This document shows positions 1 to 3,761 of a DNA stretch of 5,082 nucleotides, in pieces; the first letter of the stretch is position 1; the number at the start of each line of letters is the position of its first letter. Below the pieces are notes generated by a model, which was not told the DNA's origin, did no database searches, and saw nothing but the letters and a program-made list of their open reading frames with translations. Source of the stretch: Candidatus Omnitrophota bacterium (GTDB taxonomy: Bacteria; Omnitrophota; Gorgyraeia; 2-01-FULL-45-10); NCBI GenBank assembly GCA_028716065.1, contig JAQUQN010000088.1, positions 1 to 5,082 of the forward strand. Direction: 5' to 3'. Position numbers and translations under genes: made by a program.

Positions 1-1
1 T

Positions 2-61
2 CGCTCAAAGCTTTTCAGCTTTGAACTTCGCAGAGATTTGGCAGGATGCATCATTAAATAA
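2..61 (+). CDS. C-terminal tail of an unidentified upstream gene (partial)
   Basis: An open frame enters from the left edge, encodes about 19 residues (ending LAGCIIK), and stops with TAA at 59-61. A single base separates this stop from the ATG of the next gene. The next junction downstream (774-780) has the same TAA-A-ATG layout, which is the main reason to treat this as the end of a real co-transcribed gene rather than chance. The tail is too short to assign a family. In several bacteria a Nif3-like metal-binding protein gene precedes the zinc-ribbon gene, but nothing in these residues shows that here. Confidence 0.35.
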   Translation, partial: RSKLFSFELRRDLAGCIIK

Positions 62-62
62 A

Positions 63-776
63 ATGATAAATATAGAAGAACAAATTAAACTTCTAATTGA
101 ATTACAAGGCCTCGATACGCAGATATTGCGGATCGAGAGGAACCTTGAGTCGATCCCGGAAGAATTGAAGGATATGGATGACGCGTTCGAGGCGAAGAAG
201 AGCAATCTCAAGAGCCTCGAGGACGGGGTAAAGACGCTCCAGCTTAAACGGAAAGAAAAGGAAGGGGAGCTTGGAACGAAGGAATCCGCAATAAAGAAGT
301 TCCAATCACAGCTCTATCAGGTCAAGACGAATAACGAATATTCGGCGCTGGAGGAGGAGATAGGGCGCGCTAAAGCCGACATTTCCATGGTAGAGGAAGA
401 TATATTGAAGTTGTTCGATCAGGCCGATGTCGAGAATCAGAAGATAGTTAAGGAGAAGGAATTTTTAAAGGCGGAAGAAGGCAGGCTCAACGACGAGAAG
501 AAAAAGCTAAACGAAGAAGTCGCGCGCATAAAATCGGAAGCCGACAGGTTGAAGCTGCAGAGGAATGAGCTTGCGGGCAAGGTCGATAAGGCGATCCTCG
601 CAAGATATAACAGGATTATGAAAAGCAAGGATGGCCTTGCCGTTGTGCCGGTAACCGGCAATTCCTGCCAGGGATGTTTCAGGGTCATGCCGTCTCAGGT
701 CATTCATGAGATAAAGATGAAAAAGGACCTGGTGACATGCGAGAATTGCGCTCGGATACTTTATCTTGAAGAATAA
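63..776 (+). CDS. Coiled-coil / C4 zinc-ribbon protein (CdsZ, DUF164 type)
   Basis: This 237-residue protein has the two-part build of the CdsZ/HP0958 (FlgZ) family. Residues from about 5 to 185 are a long, charged, Lys/Glu-rich helical hairpin with heptad-like leucines. The C-terminal 40 residues form a zinc ribbon with two Cys-x-x-Cys pairs (C202, C205, C226, C229). Characterised relatives act as adaptors: Helicobacter HP0958 binds RpoN and flaA mRNA, and Chlamydia CdsZ has been linked to sigma-54 and type III secretion. The role in most bacteria is unclear, and no flagellar or secretion gene is visible here. The ATG at 63 is chosen because family members begin with a short lead into an (I/L)xxLxELQxxD-like segment, seen here as LLIELQGLDTQI. 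An in-frame TTG at 21 would overlap the upstream gene. The SD is weak, so translation probably depends on coupling to the preceding stop. Family assignment is firm; cellular function is not. Confidence 0.88.
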   Translation: MINIEEQIKLLIELQGLDTQILRIERNLESIPEELKDMDDAFEAKKSNLKSLEDGVKTLQLKRKEKEGELGTKESAIKKFQSQLYQVKTNNEYSALEEEIGRAKADISMVEEDILKLFDQADVENQKIVKEKEFLKAEEGRLNDEKKKLNEEVARIKSEADRLKLQRNELAGKVDKAILARYNRIMKSKDGLAVVPVTGNSCQGCFRVMPSQVIHEIKMKKDLVTCENCARILYLEE

Positions 777-777
777 A

Positions 778-1182
778 ATGATCGAAATCTATGTAGACGG
801 CGGCGCGAGGGGCAATCCGGGGCCTGCCGGCATAGGCGTTGTGATACTCGACTCGCGCGGTAAAAAGATAAAAGAGCTCTCCAAATATATCGGGGAAGCC
901 ACTAATAATATAGCGGAATATAACGCCCTTCTTTATGGGCTGGAAGAGGCCCTGATATTAAGAGCGGATGAGATAAAGATAAATTTAGACAGCGAGCTTG
1001 TTGCAAAGCAGCTTACCGGGGATTATCGCGTCAAGGACGCTTCCCTTAAGCCGCTTTTTGAAAGGGCGCTGAATATGCTGAAAGGTTTCAAAGGTTTTGA
1101 GGTGAGGCATATTGAGCGTGAGAAGAATAAAGATGCCGACAGGCTGGTGAACAGGGCAATAAACCTGGCGGGCATGATATGA
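778..1182 (+). CDS. Ribonuclease HI family protein
   Basis: RNase HI cleaves the RNA strand of RNA-DNA hybrids, for example R-loops and primer remnants, using two metal ions. The 134-residue product carries the four expected acidic residues in order: D7 in YVDGGARGNPGPAG, E47 in NNIAEYNALL, D71 in INLDSEL, and D121 in NKDADRLVN. It is shorter than the roughly 155-residue E. coli enzyme and lacks room for the basic protrusion (handle). It therefore resembles the compact RNase HI proteins of archaea, mycobacteria and many environmental bacteria, which is why I do not assign rnhA. The ATG at 778 lies one base after the zinc-ribbon stop, implying translational coupling; the SD is only a weak GAAG. 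An in-frame TTG at 766 would overlap the upstream gene and precede the conserved first strand needlessly. The RNase P RNA begins 2-3 bases after this stop, so two RNA-processing activities sit side by side. Confidence 0.93.
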   Translation: MIEIYVDGGARGNPGPAGIGVVILDSRGKKIKELSKYIGEATNNIAEYNALLYGLEEALILRADEIKINLDSELVAKQLTGDYRVKDASLKPLFERALNMLKGFKGFEVRHIEREKNKDADRLVNRAINLAGMI

Positions 1183-1183
1183 T
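1175..1183 (+). promoter_or_regulatory. Candidate extended -10 promoter for rnpB
   Basis: The sequence TGATATGAT matches the extended -10 pattern TGn-TATAAT with one mismatch. It spans the last codons and TGA stop (1180-1182) of the RNase HI gene. A start 5-7 bases downstream would fall at about 1189-1191, close to the 5' strand of RNase P helix P1. No convincing -35 is visible at normal spacing; the best match, TGAACA at 1148-1153, is too far away. An extended -10 can work without a -35. The alternative is that rnpB is read through from the operon and trimmed. Confidence 0.35.
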
Positions 1184-1184
1184 A

Positions 1185-1626
1185 TTTAGCAGGCCGGGTG
1201 ATCGCTCCCGCGCTTAAATTTATGTTGCGCAAGCAAAATAAATTTACGGGAGAGGAAAGTCCGAGCTCCGGAGAGCGGCGTAACGGCTAACAGCCGTCCG
1301 TCGAAAGACGAGGACATATCCTTTTGGATTTCGTTGAGATCCAAAAGGGTCCCCCGTATTAGTTTTGCGCAAGCGAGACTGCGGGGGAGAGCCACAGAGA
1401 CGAGTCTGCTCCGCCTTGAATGGCGAAGCAGGGTGAAACGAGGCAATCTCTACGCGGAGCAAGACCAAATAGGTTCCGATCAAAGGGTTGCTCGCCCTTA
1501 CCGTAAATACATCGGCATCGGAACGGGTAAGGTCGCTCGATCCCTGGAGCAATCCAGGGGCTAGATAGATGATCACCACCCCTGCAATTTGCAGGGGAAC
1601 TAAACTCGGCTTATAGGCCTGCTAAA
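1185..1626 (+). ncRNA. rnpB: RNase P RNA (type A-like)
   Basis: This is the catalytic RNA that matures tRNA 5' ends. The 5' strand of P1 (1185-1195) is perfectly complementary to 1616-1626, which sets the ends. The universal core is clear: GAGGAAAGTCC at 1252-1262 and CTCGGCTTAT at 1605-1614 form P4, with U1260 as the conserved bulge. Other recognisable parts are CCACAGAGACGAG (1392-1404), GGAGCAAGACCAAATAGG (1457-1472 region) and CTAGATAGATGAT (1561-1573). Hairpins include P3 (1215-1246, GCAA loop), P8 (1283-1297), P9 (1299-1310, GAAA loop), P12 (1406-1431), P18 (1542-1559, GCAA loop) and P19 (1579-1597). The P15-P18 arm follows the E. coli (type A) layout rather than the Bacillus type. At about 440 bases it is longer than the E. 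coli RNA (377), largely because of two hairpins at 1320-1387. Open frames on either strand here are artefacts of the structured RNA. Exact ends are inferred from P1. Confidence 0.97.
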
Positions 1627-1663
1627 AATGGGAGGCGGTAATTCTTACCGCCTCCCATTTTTT
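1624..1663 (+). terminator. Strong intrinsic terminator after rnpB
   Basis: An 18-base-pair perfect stem (1624-1641 with 1645-1662) closes on a three-base loop and ends in six T residues (1658-1663). The core is GC-rich (GGGAGGCGG / CCGCCTCCC). The leading A residues make it potentially bidirectional. Its first three bases are shared with the 3' strand of RNase P helix P1, so the mature rnpB 3' end probably needs trimming back from the terminator. Confidence 0.95.
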
Positions 1664-1698
1664 ATTCCACAGCCAGGACGCTCAGGTGGAATTTTTTT
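1664..1698 (+). terminator. Second, weaker intrinsic terminator
   Basis: ATTCCAC (1664-1670) pairs with GTGGAAT (1686-1692), with an inner AGC/GCT pairing (1671-1673 with 1680-1682), and is followed by a run of seven T residues at 1692-1698. It lies directly behind the first terminator and 14 bases before the mraZ -35 element. It may act as a backup that stops rnpB transcription entering the division cluster. The stem is short and mostly AT at its base, so its efficiency is uncertain. Confidence 0.6.
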
Positions 1699-1711
1699 AT
1701 CCTATTATTGC

Positions 1712-1740
1712 TTGACAGGGGTGGGGGCATAGTGTATACT
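1712..1740 (+). promoter_or_regulatory. Sigma-70-type promoter of the mraZ operon
   Basis: A perfect -35 TTGACA (1712-1717) is separated by exactly 17 bases from a near-perfect -10 TATACT (1735-1740). Transcription would start at about 1747, giving a 5' leader of roughly 43 bases before the mraZ GTG. Its placement after two terminators and before the MraZ repeats fits the classical dcw operon promoter under MraZ control. Confidence 0.88.
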
Positions 1741-1749
1741 TTATATCAC

Positions 1750-1776
1750 CAAGTGTCACAAAGTGGTTTAAAGTGG
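1750..1776 (+). promoter_or_regulatory. MraZ operator: three direct repeats at 10-base steps
   Basis: Three seven-base units begin at 1750 (CAAGTGT), 1760 (AAAGTGG) and 1770 (AAAGTGG), each separated by three bases (CAC, TTT). This matches the AAAGTG(T/G) repeats with three-base spacers described for the MraZ box in Mollicutes; in E. coli the repeat is TGGGN at the same helical spacing. The 10-base period puts each unit on one face of the DNA, suiting a ring-shaped MraZ oligomer. The array lies just downstream of the predicted transcription start, and the last unit runs into the mraZ SD GGAGG (1775-1779). That position suggests blocking of promoter clearance, though activation is also known for MraZ. 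Confidence 0.87.
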
Positions 1777-1789
1777 AGGATAAACTATC

Positions 1790-2239
1790 GTGTTTTACGG
1801 TGAACATGAGCATACGATAGACAAAAAAGGGCGCATAATCGTCCCCTCGAGATTCCGCGAATTCTTCAAGGAATACGATATCAAGCGCTGCTATATAACA
1901 AGAGGCCTCGACAAGTGCCTCTTCCTCTTCACTGAAGACGAATGGAAGGCCCAGGAGTCGAAATTCAGATCGATTCCGTTTACGAAATCCGAATCGAGGA
2001 AATTCAACAGACTGTATTTTTCGGGAGCGACGCAGGTAGAGTGCGATAAGCAGGGAAGGATACTTCTCCCCAAATACCTGAAGGATTTCGCGGAGATCAA
2101 ACGGGATATAATGATAATAGGCGTTTCCAACCGCATTGAGATATGGTCGAAGGAAGTATGGCAGGAATATTATGAAACCTCGAAGGGGTCCTTTGAGGAT
2201 ATCGCGGAGAAACTGATGGACCGCGAAGCTGAAGGATAA
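1790..2239 (+). CDS. mraZ: Transcriptional regulator MraZ
   Basis: MraZ is the conserved first gene of the dcw cluster and binds repeats in its own promoter to tune division and cell wall gene expression. The 149-residue product has the family's two tandem AbrB-like (SpoVT/MraZ) half-domains, each with a DKxGR motif: D11-R15 in the N-terminal half (followed by IIVPSRFRE) and D86-R90 in the C-terminal half (followed by ILLPKYL). The start is GTG at 1790, giving MFYGEHEHTIDKKGR, which matches the usual MraZ N-terminus. It is preceded by GGAGG at 1775-1779 with a rather long 10-base spacer. Length and motifs look normal and complete. The gene has its own promoter and operator upstream, and its stop (2237-2239) is embedded in the SD of the next gene. 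Confidence 0.97.
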   Translation: MFYGEHEHTIDKKGRIIVPSRFREFFKEYDIKRCYITRGLDKCLFLFTEDEWKAQESKFRSIPFTKSESRKFNRLYFSGATQVECDKQGRILLPKYLKDFAEIKRDIMIIGVSNRIEIWSKEVWQEYYETSKGSFEDIAEKLMDREAEG

Positions 2240-2246
2240 AGGAGGT
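2238..2246 (+). promoter_or_regulatory. Full-length Shine-Dalgarno of the 60-codon gene
   Basis: AAAGGAGGT is a nine-base perfect complement to the usual 16S rRNA 3' tail. The GGAGG core ends five bases before the ATG at 2251, an ideal distance. It overlaps the last two bases of the mraZ stop codon. It is the strongest such site in the window and the main evidence that the small gene is translated. Confidence 0.9.
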
Positions 2247-2250
2247 AACC

Positions 2251-2433
2251 ATGAATGCCAAATATCGCAGATCGATGAAGAAGGTAAGGCTTTATAACGA
2301 CAATATGGATGTCTTCATAGAGAGGTTGAGAAAAGTGAGAGCGCTTAACAGCGATCCTGCTCTGTCGGGCATAGACAACGGCATGATGAAGAGGTTCTCC
2401 TTTCACAAAGTCGAATTATCTACCCTCAGGTAA
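2251..2433 (+). CDS. Small basic protein of unknown function (60 residues)
   Basis: I do not recognise this protein. It lies between mraZ and rsmH, 11 bases after mraZ and 20 bases before rsmH, so it is almost certainly co-transcribed. It has an ATG start behind a nine-base perfect SD. By my count it has 14 Lys/Arg against 6 Asp/Glu, no Cys, Trp or Gln, and no hydrophobic stretch long enough to span a membrane. The N-terminus is strongly basic (K4, R6, R7, K10, K11, R13). A probable amphipathic helix covers about residues 18-32, and the C-terminal third is also basic. This would suit a small soluble, perhaps nucleic-acid-binding or partner-binding protein, but that is inference only. It could be a lineage-specific member of the dcw operon. 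A leader-peptide role is less likely, since no attenuator-like hairpin with a T run follows it. Confidence 0.75.
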   Translation: MNAKYRRSMKKVRLYNDNMDVFIERLRKVRALNSDPALSGIDNGMMKRFSFHKVELSTLR

Positions 2434-2453
2434 CAAGGAGCCGTTTAAATACA

Positions 2454-3335
2454 GTGCACCAGAGTGTGATGCTTGAAGAGTCGATAAGTTCTTTGAACCT
2501 GAAACGCGGTGCGATCGTAGTTGATGCTACATTCGGCGGCGGAGGACATTCGAAGGAAATATTGAAGAGGATACTTCCGGGCGGCCGCCTCATAGGGATA
2601 GATGCGGATACCGAGGCATTGCAGATAGGTGCCGGGAAGCTGAAAGATTTCGAAGGTTCATATATATTAATAAATGATAACTTCAGGAATATCGATGCAA
2701 TACTCAATAGAGAAGATGTTAAGTGCGTTGATGCTGTTCTCCTTGATGTCGGAATATCATCATATCAAATCGAAGACGGCCGAAGAGGATTCAGCATAAG
2801 TCATGACAGCCGCCTCGATATGAGGATGGATTCTTCTCTTGCGGTATCCGCGTACGATATAGTCAACAGATACAGTGAAGAAGACCTGTCCGAGATAATC
2901 GAGAAGTACGGTGAAGAGAGATTCCATAATAAGATAGCCCGATATATAAAAGAGGCGCGAAGAGATAAACCGATAGAGACGACTCAGGAACTCGCGCAGA
3001 TTATACGCAGGGCCATAGGTTACAGATATAAGAATTCCAGGATAGACCCCGCGACCAGGACATTTCAGGCGCTCCGGATAGAAGTCAATGATGAGCTCGG
3101 CGCACTGGAGGAAGGCATAAAGAAGGCTGTCTTCCTGTTGAAGCAGGGGGGCAGGATAGCGGCGATATCCTTTCATTCGCTGGAAGACAGGATAGTGAAA
3201 AATTTGTTTAAGGGTTATAAAGATCTCGGCGTATTGAAGATAATAACCAAAAAACCATTACAGCCATCACGTGAAGAGGTAATCGTTAATCCCCGGGCGA
3301 GAAGCGCAAAGCTCAGGGTGGCGGAAAGGGCATAA
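2454..3335 (+). CDS. rsmH: 16S rRNA (cytosine(1402)-N(4))-methyltransferase RsmH
   Basis: RsmH (formerly MraW) uses S-adenosylmethionine to methylate N4 of C1402 in the ribosomal P site. The 293-residue product is complete. It shows the SAM-binding GGGGHS loop (residues 28-33), the acidic end of strand 2 (GIDAD, D50), LLDVGISS (96-103), LDMRMD (121-126), RTFQALRIEVN (202-212), SFHSLEDRIVK (239-249), and the C-terminal PSREEVIVNPRARSAKLRVAER signature. The GTG at 2454 is chosen because the resulting MHQSVMLEE matches the family's MHxSVLLEE N-terminus. The SD AAGGAG (2435-2440) lies 13 bases upstream, unusually far; the next in-frame ATG at 2469 would remove the conserved His. It is a standard dcw member directly before ftsL, with a six-base gap. 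Confidence 0.98.
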   Translation: MHQSVMLEESISSLNLKRGAIVVDATFGGGGHSKEILKRILPGGRLIGIDADTEALQIGAGKLKDFEGSYILINDNFRNIDAILNREDVKCVDAVLLDVGISSYQIEDGRRGFSISHDSRLDMRMDSSLAVSAYDIVNRYSEEDLSEIIEKYGEERFHNKIARYIKEARRDKPIETTQELAQIIRRAIGYRYKNSRIDPATRTFQALRIEVNDELGALEEGIKKAVFLLKQGGRIAAISFHSLEDRIVKNLFKGYKDLGVLKIITKKPLQPSREEVIVNPRARSAKLRVAERA

Positions 3336-3341
3336 GGCCCG

Positions 3342-3725
3342 ATGAGACTATTCAAGTATATAATATTCATATCTATAATAACGGCAGCGGCATTGATATA
3401 TGTGCATCAGCAGATAGAGCTGGTCAAGTTAAGTTATGAAATAGACTGCAAAGAGAAGGTGCTCAAGCAGGTGCTTGACCGTAGAGCGATACTGAGATAT
3501 AATATATGCAACCTTGAGTCGCCGTCTCGCTTGGAAAAAGTTTTGTCATCAAGGAATATAAAAGTATCGTTTCCTAAGCGGGCTCAGGTAGTTAGGCTTG
3601 CCAGGGCCCCTTACGTAAAGAATACAAATATGCTTGGCGTATCCGGCCTGGGAGAAAGGGCGGGTATCTTTAGGTTGTTCGATTTTCTCGGCGGGCAGGC
3701 AGAAGCTCACGCCAGAGAAAAATAA
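3342..3725 (+). CDS. ftsL: Cell division protein FtsL-like
   Basis: FtsL is a small bitopic membrane protein that, with FtsB and FtsQ, activates the FtsWI septal synthase. This 127-residue product has a short cytoplasmic tip, one membrane helix (about residues 5-22), and an extracytoplasmic helical stretch (about 23-58) likely to be a coiled coil. The segment NLESPSRLEKV (57-67) followed by an IKVSFPKRAQVVRL-type end is characteristic of FtsL. Position between rsmH and ftsI is the classical one. The SD is modest (AAGG at 3334-3337, overlapping the rsmH stop). About 40 residues follow the FtsL core, ending in RLFDFLGGQAEAHAREK; this tail is not part of the usual minimal family and its role is unknown. 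The stop is a double TAATAA (3723-3728). Sequence conservation in FtsL is low, so the call rests on topology, the C-terminal motif and synteny. Confidence 0.85.
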   Translation: MRLFKYIIFISIITAAALIYVHQQIELVKLSYEIDCKEKVLKQVLDRRAILRYNICNLESPSRLEKVLSSRNIKVSFPKRAQVVRLARAPYVKNTNMLGVSGLGERAGIFRLFDFLGGQAEAHAREK

Positions 3726-3746
3726 TAAATTAAGCGTTACCGGTCT

Positions 3747-3751
3747 AAGGA
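3747..3751 (+). promoter_or_regulatory. Shine-Dalgarno that decides the ftsI start
   Basis: AAGGA lies 10 bases before the GTG at 3762. The frame is open from the TAATAA of ftsL (ending 3728) and has no ATG, GTG or TTG before 3762. This site and the membrane helix that follows the GTG make it the best start. Confidence 0.7.
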
Positions 3752-3761
3752 TTTACATTTC

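Noticed and set aside
21..62. A longer form of the zinc-ribbon protein starting at TTG 21
   Set aside because: It would overlap nearly all of the visible upstream tail. The ATG at 63 gives the family-like N-terminus and the same TAA-A-ATG junction seen at the next gene.
1186..1579. Open reading frames on both strands (for example minus 1186-1446 and 1244-1579, plus 1334-1564) inside the RNase P RNA
   Set aside because: They lie wholly in a well-supported structured RNA, resemble no protein family I know, and are explained by its composition.
1718..1730. TGGGG within the mraZ promoter spacer as an E. coli-type MraZ repeat
   Set aside because: Only one copy is present, with no 10-base-spaced partners; the AAGTG-core array at 1750-1776 is a far better operator.
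2760..3176. A 138-codon minus-strand frame within rsmH
   Set aside because: The plus strand encodes all the RsmH motifs here; the opposite frame shows no family features and is a shadow.
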